A DNA stretch of 50,008 nucleotides from Paludibacteraceae bacterium (GTDB lineage: Bacteria; Bacteroidota; Bacteroidia; Bacteroidales; Paludibacteraceae). The stretch is from contig JAFOYE010000016.1 in NCBI GenBank assembly GCA_017391525.1, positions 1 to 50,008 of the forward strand. The letters run 5' to 3'. This document shows, one piece after another, positions 1-7,220 of this stretch. The notes under the pieces were generated by a model. The model saw nothing but the letters and a program-made list of their open reading frames with translations. It was not told the origin of the DNA and did not search any database. The translations under genes and the position numbers were made by a program. Every line of letters starts with the position of its first letter. Position 1 is the first letter of the stretch.

Positions 1-2093
1 AGCATGTCGGTAGAAGCGATGAGTGTAGGCAACTTCTTGAGTGCAGACTCACGCCAGAAAGAAGTGTGGCGGTGGTAGAAGTAGTCGTTGTGGATGTCAG
101 CCAAGAGTTGGCGTTGGTCGGCATAGAGCTCTTGGTAGTTGTGCGACTGGTAGAGCGCGATGCGTGGGTGGAGCATCGATGGGTTCTTCTGGTCACGCAC
201 GAAGAGCACCTCGCAATGGAGATACAAGAGTCCGTTGAGGACATTGTCGATATTGCAGTTGTTCTCGTGAGCAGCACGGTTCTCTGGGTTGAGGAAGAAC
301 TGTTGCACCTTGCGTTGGGTGTCGAGATGCTCAGGGAAGAAATAGATGTATCCGTCGTTGGTAAGGAGGAAATTGTTCTTCACATACTCGGTGTCATAGC
401 CGAAGGTGTCGCCGAGGAAGTTAGCACGGATATATGGTTTGGTGAGGCGATCCTCGTCGAGCTTCACGCCCATGTTCCAGAGGTCTTGGAGCGAATAAGG
501 CATAGCAGGAGAGAAGTGACCACAGAGGCCCCAAACATCCGATTTGCGCATTTGCCAGATACGGAAGAAGCCAAGGATATGGTCTACGCGATATGCGTCG
601 AAGTAGTCCGCCATCTTGGTGAAACGGAACTTCCACCATTGGTAGTCGTCCTCAGCCATCACATCCCAGTTGTAAGTTGGGAAGCCCCAGTTCTGACCGC
701 GTGCATCGAAATCATCGGGTGGAGCACCCGCAGAAGCAGAGAGGTTGAAGAGGTGTGGGTCGGTGGAAGCGTCCACAGAGTCAGGAGAGATACCAATAGG
801 AATATCGCCCTTGAATGCCACGCCTACAGAGTGTGCGTAGTCCACCGCCTCGCGGAGTTGTTTGTCCGCATGGAACTGGAGGTAGCAGTAGAAGTCCTTA
901 GGTTGTTTGTCGCGTTTAGAGAGGAACTCTGCGTAAGGCAAGAGCCAGCCCTCGTTGGCAGCGAGGAAAGTCTTATATTCGTCGGAAGCGAAGAGAGTAG
1001 CTTTGTCGGCCTTGTAGAGGGACTTGAAGTACTTCATCTTCTCGTCGTACACGCATTGGTAGTCTGCGATGGTCTTGGCGTTGAACTCCTCCTGTGTCTT
1101 GCGATACTTCTTGAGTTGGGTAGGAGTGAGGGTACCCATCTTCTCGATGTTGAGGTAGATTGGGTGGAGCGCGAAGACGCTAACCGCGTTGTAAGGATAT
1201 GAGTCGAGGTTGTTGTGACGAAGGGTAGTGTCGTTGATAGGGAGGGTTTGGATCATCTTTTGACCTGTGAGTACAGCCCAATCAGCGAGGAGCTTGAGGT
1301 CTTGGAACTCACCAATACCGAAGCCGTTCTCTGAGCGGAGAGAGAAGACAGGCACAGCCACGCCAGCGCCCTTCCAGTTGGCTTGGGTGTAGCGGAAAGG
1401 AGAGTCGGAGATGACATAGTGTTTAGCGCGTTGTACATCCCAGATCTTGCGGTTCTCGCCCCACTCCATGTCCACGATGTCGCCAGATTGGAGGTCGTAG
1501 ATGACATACTTGTACTCCACTACAGAGCCGAGTTTAGCGTGGAAAGTGACAGTCCATTCTGGGTTGTAGTTATGGCTATTGGCGATTGGCAATTGGCTAT
1601 TGGTCATAGGGAGTTTCTTGGTGCGATCCCATTCGCCGAGAGAGGCGATATTACCCATGATAGCTACACCTTGATGGCGCTCGAGGCGAGGCACATTGAC
1701 CTTAACGGTGATGTTGCCAGTAGCTTTCTTGGTAGCAGCTATAGGAGCACGGTGAGCAAAGAGCACTTGGCTGAAGACCTTGGACGCAAAGAGCGATTGG
1801 TCTTTGTCTTGCCATAGGTCGCGGAGTACGACATTACCAGGTTGGCACTCTACCACATGAGGGGTAGCCTCGCGGCGGAGGATATTACCTTGTTCGTCGA
1901 GAACTACATAGCAGTAAGAAACGAATTTGTGGATGTCACTAAGGGTGACTTGTGCAGACCAATCAGCAGAACCATGGCAGTCCATAGGGAGTTGCAAAGG
2001 TGATGCGGTTTGCAGGTCAGCATCCATGGCATAAAGGACAGCTAATTGGTTGCCCCATTGCGCTTGGTAGTTGATTGAAAAATGAAGTGTCAT
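1..2093 (-). CDS. malQ: 4-alpha-glucanotransferase (GH77 amylomaltase) with N-terminal CBM20 modules, 3' truncated by the window edge
   Basis: Amylomaltase moves alpha-1,4-glucan segments between maltodextrins or to glucose in cytoplasmic starch and glycogen metabolism. The frame is open from ATG at 2093 to base 1 (about 697 codons), so the C-terminus is missing. Roughly residues 1-110 and 120-240 resemble two starch-binding CBM20 modules, an arrangement known in Bacteroidetes and in plant DPE2. The GH77 barrel follows; YRVDH near residues 501-505 holds the expected nucleophile Asp. The last residues, LIASTDM, lie just before the expected acid/base Glu. Residues about 164-175, in a loop of the second CBM20, are encoded by a five-unit heptamer repeat (1569-1603). 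No TAnnTTTG box is seen upstream; instead a hairpin array (2103-2300) separates it from the codirectional gene starting at 3236, so read-through transcription is possible. Confidence 0.93.
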   Translation of the reverse strand, partial: MTLHFSINYQAQWGNQLAVLYAMDADLQTASPLQLPMDCHGSADWSAQVTLSDIHKFVSYCYVVLDEQGNILRREATPHVVECQPGNVVLRDLWQDKDQSLFASKVFSQVLFAHRAPIAATKKATGNITVKVNVPRLERHQGVAIMGNIASLGEWDRTKKLPMTNSQLPIANSHNYNPEWTVTFHAKLGSVVEYKYVIYDLQSGDIVDMEWGENRKIWDVQRAKHYVISDSPFRYTQANWKGAGVAVPVFSLRSENGFGIGEFQDLKLLADWAVLTGQKMIQTLPINDTTLRHNNLDSYPYNAVSVFALHPIYLNIEKMGTLTPTQLKKYRKTQEEFNAKTIADYQCVYDEKMKYFKSLYKADKATLFASDEYKTFLAANEGWLLPYAEFLSKRDKQPKDFYCYLQFHADKQLREAVDYAHSVGVAFKGDIPIGISPDSVDASTDPHLFNLSASAGAPPDDFDARGQNWGFPTYNWDVMAEDDYQWWKFRFTKMADYFDAYRVDHILGFFRIWQMRKSDVWGLCGHFSPAMPYSLQDLWNMGVKLDEDRLTKPYIRANFLGDTFGYDTEYVKNNFLLTNDGYIYFFPEHLDTQRKVQQFFLNPENRAAHENNCNIDNVLNGLLYLHCEVLFVRDQKNPSMLHPRIALYQSHNYQELYADQRQLLADIHNDYFYHRHTSFWRESALKKLPTLIASTDM
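1569..1603 (-). repeat. In-frame heptamer repeat inside malQ (5 x 7 bp)
   Basis: On the coding strand the units are CCAATAG, CCAATTG, CCAATCG, CCAATAG and CCATAAC, exactly seven bases apart. They encode part of a surface loop in the second CBM20 module (TNSQLPIANSHN). The same five-unit pattern, with CCAATAG at units one and four, occurs in the TonB receptor gene at 21221-21255. Confidence 0.85.
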
Positions 2094-2102
2094 GTCTATA
2101 TA

Positions 2103-2300
2103 AGTTTTAAAAGTTCTAAAAGTTCTAATCGCCCTGGCGGGCTGTTCTAAAAGTTCTAAAGGTTCTAATCGCCCTGGCGGGCTGTTCTAGAGTTCTAAAG
2201 TTCTAAGCGCACCTACGGTGCTGTTCTAAAGTTTTAAAAGTTCTAATCACCCTGGCGGGCTGTTCTAATGTTCTAAAAGTTCTAAAGTTCTAAAAGTTTT
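2103..2300 (-). repeat. Hairpin array with TTAGAAC spacers upstream of malQ
   Basis: Read toward malQ, TTAGAAC-type spacers (often doubled or tripled with TTT between) alternate with four GC-rich hairpin cores. The stems are GCCC/GGGC three times (one copy GCCC/GGGT with a G-U pair) and GCACC/GGTGC once. It fills the gap between the flippase-like gene stop at 2307 and the malQ start at 2093. It belongs to the same family as the arrays upstream of the pnuC-like gene, ychF, the antiporter and sufB. Confidence 0.85.
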
Positions 2301-2306
2301 TAAGGG

Positions 2307-3236
2307 TTATTTGGTTTTGCCCTGCTTGAAGAGGATAGAACCTATCATCATAGGTAGCACCGTATTGATTAACCATATAAGTATGATAGCCAAGGTGATA
2401 CCTGCGGTATTGTTGCTGAAAGGAGTGAAGATGAACAATAACCAACTTCCTCTGATCGCCACATTCAATGCTGGCAAGGATGGGAAGAAGGATACTACCA
2501 TGTAGTAGAATGGGATACTGATCATATACTCAGTGGCTGTCATCTCAACGCCACAGAAATGCAACGCCAAAGCCAATTGTACACCCCATACTAGATATCT
2601 CAAGATGGACCATCCAATGCTCTTCATGAACACGGTGTAAGATACTTTGGACAAGGCCACAGACAATTGACGCATCTGATTATGCTTCCACTCGTGTTGG
2701 CACAAATAACGAACCAAGTGAGGCAAGAAACTGAGCAATAATACGATCAAAATAAACGCTATGGCGAGATATTGACTAGGAATAGCGTTCTCGTAGCTGA
2801 CAAACAACCATGTGGCAGGAATACCGACCATCAACTCTACAACCATCAATGCCACACTACCTACCAAGCCCAAACCTACTGCAGCAGACCAGTTACTCTT
2901 GTCCTTGAGCAACATGGCGCGAGTAGGGTAGTCACCTGCATGATAAGGCGTGATGAAAGCACCGACGTAGCCATAATACACTTGTCGCTGAGCACCCCAT
3001 ATGGTCATCGGCTCGATATTGCGCAACAGCATACGCCATTTGAAAGCCTCTAACAATACATTGATTGGCATTAGTAGTAAAACTGCTATGATGCATAGTA
3101 TCGCACTGGCCGACTCAAAGGTGGCTATAAAAGTAGAATAGTCCTCAAAGGTGAACAAACGATACGCAAGGTACCCATATGCTATTAAGATTAATAGCAA
3201 GTTCACAAGACGTAGATATGATTTCTTAGGTTTCAT
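2307..3236 (-). CDS. Lysylphosphatidylglycerol synthase / UPF0104-type flippase-like membrane protein
   Basis: A polytopic inner-membrane protein of 309 residues beginning MKPKKSYLRLVNLLL. It has about eight hydrophobic segments, and motifs such as FKWRMLLRN, GAFITPYHAGDYPTRAMLLK and a C-terminal FFPSLPALNVAIRGS region resemble the transmembrane half of MprF / UPF0104 flippase-domain proteins. In that family the fused enzymes flip aminoacylated lipids; the role of stand-alone versions is mostly unknown. A longer frame reaches 3380, but the ATG at 3236 lies 8 nt after a good -7 box (3245-3252), so the mRNA would be almost leaderless. It is divergent from the HhH protein and codirectional with malQ. 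Confidence 0.8.
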   Translation of the reverse strand: MKPKKSYLRLVNLLLILIAYGYLAYRLFTFEDYSTFIATFESASAILCIIAVLLLMPINVLLEAFKWRMLLRNIEPMTIWGAQRQVYYGYVGAFITPYHAGDYPTRAMLLKDKSNWSAAVGLGLVGSVALMVVELMVGIPATWLFVSYENAIPSQYLAIAFILIVLLLSFLPHLVRYLCQHEWKHNQMRQLSVALSKVSYTVFMKSIGWSILRYLVWGVQLALALHFCGVEMTATEYMISIPFYYMVVSFFPSLPALNVAIRGSWLLFIFTPFSNNTAGITLAIILIWLINTVLPMMIGSILFKQGKTK

Positions 3237-3244
3237 TTGGGCTG

Positions 3245-3252
3245 CAAAGATA
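3245..3252 (-). promoter_or_regulatory. -7 box TATCTTTG for the flippase-like gene
   Basis: A Bacteroidetes-type -7 element only 8 nt before the ATG at 3236, leaving almost no 5' leader. Confidence 0.65.
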
Positions 3253-3315
3253 ATAAAAAAATATCTTAAATGCAAATTTCTGAGCCATAGATTCGCATAT
3301 TTACCATTTTTTTTG

Positions 3316-3323
3316 TACTTTTG
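3316..3323 (+). promoter_or_regulatory. -7 box TACTTTTG for the HhH envelope gene
   Basis: This box lies 8 nt before the ATG at 3332, mirroring the divergent promoter. It argues against the upstream GTG (3323) as a start, because that codon overlaps the box. Confidence 0.65.
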
Positions 3324-3331
3324 TGCTCGAA

Positions 3332-5113
3332 ATGCAAAAAATGACACGTTATATTGCTCTGCTATTGCTTTGCTTTGCAACTACTATGGTTGCGCAAGAT
3401 CTACCTGTCGAAGACATCATTACTGATATCTATCATGAGATAGCAGATGACGCTGATATCCCCTTCGAACAACTCGAGGAGGACCTGCTCAACCTAGCTC
3501 AACATCCAATCAATCTCAATCAGGCGACTTACCAAGACCTGAGCCAATTGCCATTTCTCAACGACCAGCAAATAGATGCCATTCTACTGCACCAATATCA
3601 GACTCCTTTTCAATCTGTATACGAACTACAACTGATTGATAATCTAGATACTTATGACATTCGCAATCTGCTCCCTTTTGTCTATGTAGGATCCAGTGAA
3701 AAAACGACCCAACTGACGTTTAGTTCTCTCTTTAAACCCGGTGATCACGAGCTGACTGTGCGCACCGATCTGCGCAATCTAGAGCAGTTTGATGGAGATC
3801 CAGTATACGCCAAATTGCGGTATCGATTTAACTCTAAACACCTGCAAGCAGGCATCACACTCACCCGACCAGCAGGTGCGCCTATACGTGAATTAGAACA
3901 TGGAGCATATATCCAACTAAACGATATTGGACCCCTCAAAACCATCGTTGCGGGCAGTTACCAAGCTCAATTTGGCTATGGACTCGTGGTAGGAAGCCCA
4001 TTCAAACGCGGCAAAACATCCTATATCCAATCCACCGTCACGGCACAGCAAGGACTGCGTAAGTTCTCCTCTAGTGGAGAAGATTATAACCATTTTCATG
4101 GCATCGGAGCCACCGCGCAAATCAAGTGGGCGGAAGTATCGGCTTTCTATTCTATTCGACCAGACAAGAACGAGGACTGGCACCATGTGGTCGGAACCAA
4201 CCTCACGGCACGATACAAGAAATTCAAACTAGCCCTTACTGCCCTCGAAAACATCTATTCCAATGCATCACCAGCACAAGCCATCATCGGAGTGGATGCA
4301 CGATATAATTGGGGCAAGATTGACCTCTGGGGCGAGGTGGCTACCTCCCAATCATCCGCATCTTCACCATGGGGATGGGGTACGATCATAGGAACACGCT
4401 ATAGTCCAATCAACGACCTGAGGCTGATGGCCATATATCGCTATTATTCACCCTATTACAACAATCCTTATGCCAATGTTTTGGCTTCTTCAAGTCATGT
4501 GAATAACGAGCATGGAGGGTATATAGGAATTCAATACGACGGTCTCCGTTACACCTCCTTGTCAGCTTTCGCAGACGTTTGGCAAGACGGATACGAGACC
4601 ATCTTACAAGCCGATGTGAATCCCCATACAGACTATGGTTTTCACACCCGAGTACGCGCTAAAAACAAGAACGATCTGGCCACCTATTCGCTGCGATTCA
4701 GATACTCCCACCAACTCTCACAATGGCGTTTTCACACGCAGGTAGATGCTAACCTGGTACATCCTTCCGATCAACCCACTTCGCTCAACTATGGTGTGTC
4801 GCTCTTCCAAGATGTGGAGTATCGCTTTGCGCAGATACCTATCGTGCTGCAGTTGCGTGCTCAGGCTTTTGATGCGCGTGAATGGAACAACCGAGTGTAT
4901 ATCTACGAAAATGACGTACTGTACGCCTATTCCATTCCGTTTGTCTATGGACTAGGTGCCCGCTTTTGGCTCAATGCTAGATACAAGATCAATAAGACCT
5001 TCTCCATTTACCTCAGACTCAGCGAAACCATCTACCAACATGCATGGGCTTCAGAGCATGATAAACCCAATACTCGAACGGACCTTCACCTGCTGCTTCG
5101 AACCAATTTTTAA
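3332..5113 (+). CDS. Helix-hairpin-helix envelope protein with predicted outer-membrane beta-barrel region
   Basis: A secreted envelope protein of 593 residues. A signal peptide (MTRYIALLLLCFATTMVAQ) is followed at about residues 30-115 by ComEA-like helix-hairpin-helix repeats (NLNQATYQDLSQLPFLNDQ, then a second half ending NLLPFVYVG). The remaining 470 residues are rich in alternating aromatic beta-strands (FGYGLVVGSPFKRGK, ATYSLRFRYSHQL) and end in LHLLLRTNF with a terminal Phe, as expected for an outer-membrane barrel. Such proteins are common in Bacteroidetes, but their function is not established; DNA binding by the HhH part is not implied. The start at 3332 was chosen from promoter spacing; the ATG at 3341 is equally plausible. 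It stands alone before tRNA-Met. Confidence 0.75.
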   Translation: MQKMTRYIALLLLCFATTMVAQDLPVEDIITDIYHEIADDADIPFEQLEEDLLNLAQHPINLNQATYQDLSQLPFLNDQQIDAILLHQYQTPFQSVYELQLIDNLDTYDIRNLLPFVYVGSSEKTTQLTFSSLFKPGDHELTVRTDLRNLEQFDGDPVYAKLRYRFNSKHLQAGITLTRPAGAPIRELEHGAYIQLNDIGPLKTIVAGSYQAQFGYGLVVGSPFKRGKTSYIQSTVTAQQGLRKFSSSGEDYNHFHGIGATAQIKWAEVSAFYSIRPDKNEDWHHVVGTNLTARYKKFKLALTALENIYSNASPAQAIIGVDARYNWGKIDLWGEVATSQSSASSPWGWGTIIGTRYSPINDLRLMAIYRYYSPYYNNPYANVLASSSHVNNEHGGYIGIQYDGLRYTSLSAFADVWQDGYETILQADVNPHTDYGFHTRVRAKNKNDLATYSLRFRYSHQLSQWRFHTQVDANLVHPSDQPTSLNYGVSLFQDVEYRFAQIPIVLQLRAQAFDAREWNNRVYIYENDVLYAYSIPFVYGLGARFWLNARYKINKTFSIYLRLSETIYQHAWASEHDKPNTRTDLHLLLRTNF

Positions 5114-5207
5114 GCCTTTTGCAACTAAAATAGGGCATCAACACACCTAAAACACCAAAAAAAGTAAAAAAATACGGTATTTTTTTGGTAGTATCAAATA
5201 TTTGTTG

Positions 5208-5215
5208 TACCTTTG
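5208..5215 (+). promoter_or_regulatory. -7 box TACCTTTG for tRNA-Met
   Basis: It lies 18 nt before the mature tRNA 5' end, with a TTTG (5184-5187) about 20 nt further upstream serving as the -33 element. Confidence 0.7.
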
Positions 5216-5233
5216 CAGTCGCTTTTGAGCAAT

Positions 5234-5307
5234 GGCGGGATAGCTCAGCTGGTTAGAGCGCATGATTCATAATCATGAGGTCCCCAGTTCAATCCTGGGT
5301 CCCGCTA
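5234..5307 (+). tRNA. tRNA-Met (CAT), elongator type; integration target
   Basis: A 74-nt cloverleaf: acceptor GGCGGGA pairs with TCCCGCT (G1-U72 wobble), U8-A9, D arm GCTC...GAGC, anticodon arm ATGATTCATAATCAT with CAT, and T arm CCCAG/CTGGG around TTCAATC. The CCA end is not encoded. A paired 1-72 position fits elongator Met rather than initiator; a lysidine-modified Ile2 tRNA cannot be excluded by sequence alone. The 3' half from 5263 onward is repeated perfectly at 7135-7187. Confidence 0.93.
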
Positions 5308-5315
5308 CAAAAAAG
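5263..5315 (+). repeat. attL-like direct repeat (53 bp) within tRNA-Met
   Basis: Identical to 7135-7187, beginning TGATTCATAATCATGAGG and ending in CTACAAAAAAG. It includes the 3' half of the functional tRNA. Confidence 0.9.
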
Positions 5316-5316
5316 A

Positions 5317-5358
5317 AATCAGACACTTAGGTAAATCCCTGAATGTCTGATTTTTTTA
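5317..5358 (+). terminator. Rho-independent terminator after tRNA-Met
   Basis: Stem AATCAGACA / TGTCTGATT with an 18-nt loop, followed by a T-run. It lies inside the island, so it replaces the presumed original terminator now at 7187-7214. Confidence 0.75.
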
Positions 5359-5361
5359 TTC

Positions 5362-5373
5362 AACCACCAACAT
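5362..5373 (+). repeat. Island inner direct repeat, left copy
   Basis: AACCACCAACAT, identical to 7021-7032. Its position just inside the att-like repeat suggests an integrase arm-type site; this is inference. Confidence 0.4.
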
Positions 5374-5470
5374 CCCCATTTACACGCTGCGAATTCCACC
5401 CCATGTCGGTATAAATACAGTTCAACGATAAAAAAGAATTTGAGATAGTATAAGTTTCTATATTACATTT

Positions 5471-5512
5471 AATCAGGGAAAGAGAGAAAATGCTCTCTTT
5501 CTTTGATTTTTA
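5471..5512 (+). terminator. Terminator-like hairpin
   Basis: Stem GAAAGAGAG / CTCTCTTTC extended by AATCA / TTGATT and followed by T-rich DNA. No gene precedes it between the tRNA terminator and here, so it may insulate the promoter at 5537 or belong to a lost gene. Confidence 0.55.
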
Positions 5513-5536
5513 TTTGCTCATGTCAGATTTTTATAG

Positions 5537-5544
5537 TATCTTTG
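5537..5544 (+). promoter_or_regulatory. -7 box TATCTTTG within the island
   Basis: A good box that drives either a small RNA or a 300-nt leader for the lipoprotein gene at 5854. Confidence 0.55.
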
Positions 5545-5548
5545 CTGC

Positions 5549-5780
5549 ATAATTTTAAAATCAGTTGCCTATGAAATAAAACAGTCTAAAAAAGACATAA
5601 ACATATAAAGCGTTTGTTATATTAGGAGCAATTCAAACTTCGACACTTTGAAACCACTTTCCTGAATATAAACAACGCTCACGTTTTAGCGTGGGCATTT
5701 GTATATATTGGAGTGGTAGGTAGTCGAAGACCTGAATTGACAATAAAGCAACGGCCTACGCTTTTTTGTTGTCTAAATCT
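5549..5780 (+). ncRNA. Candidate structured small RNA or long leader in the island
   Basis: Downstream of the -7 box at 5537 there is no good ORF but clear structure. A hairpin GCTCACG / CGTGGGC (5677-5696, one G-U pair) is followed by GTAGG (5717-5721), pairing across 40 nt with CCTAC next to a GCTTTTTTG run, which could end transcription near 5775. If it does not terminate, the region is the 5' leader of the lipoprotein gene at 5854. I do not recognise a named RNA family. Confidence 0.4.
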
Positions 5781-5853
5781 CAATTTGGCCACAAAAGGAG
5801 TAAACCGAAAATCCTTATAAGAGTAGGTACATTTGATATAAAGCAAAACAAGT

Positions 5854-6186
5854 ATGAAAAAGAATATCATTAAAATTGCAATAGTATTTGCAGTTGCAAC
5901 ATCTGGGATACTCTTTGTATCATGTGGTAATACTACAAGTTCGCAGAACCAAACCCAGACACAAGTTCAAGCACAAACACCTAAGTACAAGAATGTTAGC
6001 ACTGCCATAGACGATGGCACTATTTATTACGGCATGACTTTCGAAGAAATCGTAGAGATTTGTGGTTATCCTAGTGATGGTGTGACCAAGGAGAATGGTA
6101 AAGTTAGCAATGCATATTATAATAATGGCAATTTTGTACTCAGATTTGACGATGGAAGATGGAATGGGAGGTATACAGAATATTAA
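5854..6186 (+). CDS. Small lipoprotein, SmpA/OmlA-like fold suspected
   Basis: 110 residues with a lipoprotein signal: MKKNIIKIAIVFAVATSGIL then the lipobox FVSC, so Cys24 is the likely lipidated residue. A Gln/Thr-rich linker (about 28-42) follows. The C-terminal 65 residues include YYGMTFEEIVEICGYPSD, which resembles the GMT-x-x-EV-x-x-x-x-G-x-P pattern of SmpA/OmlA/BLIP-like small periplasmic domains; that assignment is tentative. It lies in the tRNA-Met island, is AT-richer than its chromosomal neighbours, and is followed 22 nt later by a second lipoprotein gene in the same direction, so the two probably form one transcript. Confidence 0.7.
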   Translation: MKKNIIKIAIVFAVATSGILFVSCGNTTSSQNQTQTQVQAQTPKYKNVSTAIDDGTIYYGMTFEEIVEICGYPSDGVTKENGKVSNAYYNNGNFVLRFDDGRWNGRYTEY

Positions 6187-6208
6187 ACAAAACTAAATAT
6201 AAGAGATT

Positions 6209-6619
6209 ATGGCAAACAATACATCAAGAAAGACCTATATAATAAAGGCATTTTGTTTCTTTTTCTTGTTAATAGGTACGTTATCGTCCTGTACGACCTC
6301 AAGTAAGCAAGAGCAACAACAGGTAGAGCAGAAAGGAAATGAATCAGCAAATATCTGGAAAAAATTTGCAGGAAATGACTATGTCACTAAAGTAGTAGAA
6401 AATAACTCTGTTTTATATAGTGCATTTCTTTTTGATAATTCTGGACGTGGTAAATATTATTTAGAGATAAACGGAGATGGGTATGAATCAGATATATATA
6501 AAGTAACATCTGATGGTGCTTATTTATATCTTCATGTTACTGGACTTGATACTCCTGTGGTAGTTGAAATAAGGGGCAACGAATTATACAACCGAGGGGG
6601 AGAAAAATACTTAAAATAG
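6209..6619 (+). CDS. Small lipoprotein of unknown function (island cargo)
   Basis: 136 residues; a hydrophobic stretch AFCFFFLLIGTLSSC ends in a lipobox (LSSC, Cys near residue 28), followed by a Gln/Glu/Ser-rich linker. The rest (ANIWKKFAGNDYVTK... to GNELYNRGGEKYLK) reads as a compact beta domain in which short strands alternate with polar turns, similar in style to Bacteroidetes lipocalin-like small proteins. I do not recognise a family. It is the second gene of the two-gene island operon. No start other than the ATG at 6209 precedes the hydrophobic segment. Confidence 0.65.
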   Translation: MANNTSRKTYIIKAFCFFFLLIGTLSSCTTSSKQEQQQVEQKGNESANIWKKFAGNDYVTKVVENNSVLYSAFLFDNSGRGKYYLEINGDGYESDIYKVTSDGAYLYLHVTGLDTPVVVEIRGNELYNRGGEKYLK

Positions 6620-6623
6620 AACG

Positions 6624-6725
6624 TGTTCTGGTGATGTGTGGGTTATTTACAACAGTCCATCTGATGTTAATAAACTACAAGTTGTAAGCACTAATGGTTC
6701 TGTTCAAGTCTGTTATAATTTCTAG
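6624..6725 (+). pseudogene. Orphan C-terminal coding fragment
   Basis: A 33-codon open stretch (GDVWVIYNSPSDVNKLQVV..., ending VCYNF and TAG) follows the second lipoprotein stop in another frame. It has protein-like composition but no start codon: the frame is closed by TAA at 6612. It may be the tail of a gene lost when the island was reduced, or chance. Confidence 0.3.
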
Positions 6726-6749
6726 ACCAGATTCAGTTAAAGATATAAG

Positions 6750-6780
6750 AAGGCCGATAGTTTATCTACCGGCCTTTTTA
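6750..6780 (+). terminator. Terminator of the island lipoprotein operon
   Basis: Stem AAGGCCGATAG / CTACCGGCCTT (one A-C mismatch), loop TTTAT, then TTTTTA. Confidence 0.8.
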
Positions 6781-7134
6781 TAACCACATATGAAATTATC
6801 ATACCATGCTGTTTATTTGTGAGGTTAATGCAAATAGATGAGATAAAATTCTTATTGAAAAACAGATTGATATAACCGGTGTGTCTCTTTGTGCTATTTT
6901 TACTTTGTGCCATTTTAAAATCAAACGATATTCTTTATTTCCACCTAAAATGTGTTGTCTTATTTTTTTATCTTAAAATATCATATTAGATAATTCAAAC
7001 AAAAGTACAAGAAAAATCCTAACCACCAACATTTTTCCTGAAAGTTTTCGAACAGAATCGAAGAAGACTTTATATATACTATGTAGTCACTATGTTATAA
7101 TAACAAAACAGAATACTTTCTAATAAACTTGTGG
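6781..7134. other. AT-rich gene-free right end of the island
   Basis: No convincing ORF on either strand. A leftward -7-like TACTTTTG sits near 7001-7010 with nothing coding downstream of it, and AACCACCAACAT (7021-7032) repeats the left-end inner motif. It fits decayed mobile-element DNA. Confidence 0.5.
7021..7032 (+). repeat. Island inner direct repeat, right copy
   Basis: AACCACCAACAT, same orientation as 5362-5373. Confidence 0.4.
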
Positions 7135-7187
7135 TGATTCATAATCATGAGGTCCCCAGTTCAATCCTGGGTCCCGCTACAAAAAAG
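7135..7187 (+). repeat. attR-like copy: 3' half of tRNA-Met
   Basis: A perfect 53-bp copy of 5263-5315, from the anticodon loop to the A-run. It has no D arm or 5' acceptor strand, so it is not a functional tRNA. Confidence 0.9.
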
Positions 7188-7214
7188 GATGACCGATTGG
7201 TCATCCTTTTTTTT
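7181..7214. terminator. Bidirectional terminator (porW operon; original tRNA-Met terminator)
   Basis: Stem GGATGACC, loop GATT, GGTCATCC, with A6 on the left and T8 on the right. It ends the leftward porW transcript and, before the island arrived, would have served tRNA-Met. Confidence 0.85.
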
Positions 7215-7220
7215 GTATCT

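Larger units (their letters stand above)
5263..7187. mobile_element. Small genomic island in tRNA-Met, flanked by 53-bp att-like repeats, no integrase
   Basis: The perfect 53-bp direct repeats 5263-5315 and 7135-7187 span the anticodon loop through the tRNA 3' end and the following A-run. This is the classic footprint of a tyrosine-recombinase integration. The 1.8 kb between them is clearly AT-rich and holds two small lipoprotein genes, a candidate small RNA and terminators, but no recombinase, relaxase or replication gene. A second direct repeat, AACCACCAACAT, sits just inside both ends (5362-5373 and 7021-7032), where integrase arm sites could be. It is either a deletion remnant or an element mobilised in trans. 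The left copy keeps the tRNA intact. Confidence 0.85.

Noticed and set aside
66..1202. 378-codon rightward ORF
   Set aside because: It is antisense to the clearly conserved malQ reading frame, has a skewed Val/Glu composition and no recognisable domain.
2103..2300. Possible CRISPR array
   Set aside because: Spacing is irregular, the repeats are 6-9 bp rather than 24-40 bp, the inserts are hairpins rather than unique spacers, and no cas genes are present.
5679..5870. 63-codon leftward ORF in the island
   Set aside because: It overlaps the structured RNA candidate and the first lipoprotein start, and has no domain or promoter.
7135..7187. Second tRNA-Met gene
   Set aside because: Only the 3' half is present; the 5' acceptor and D arms are missing, so it is an attachment-site copy.
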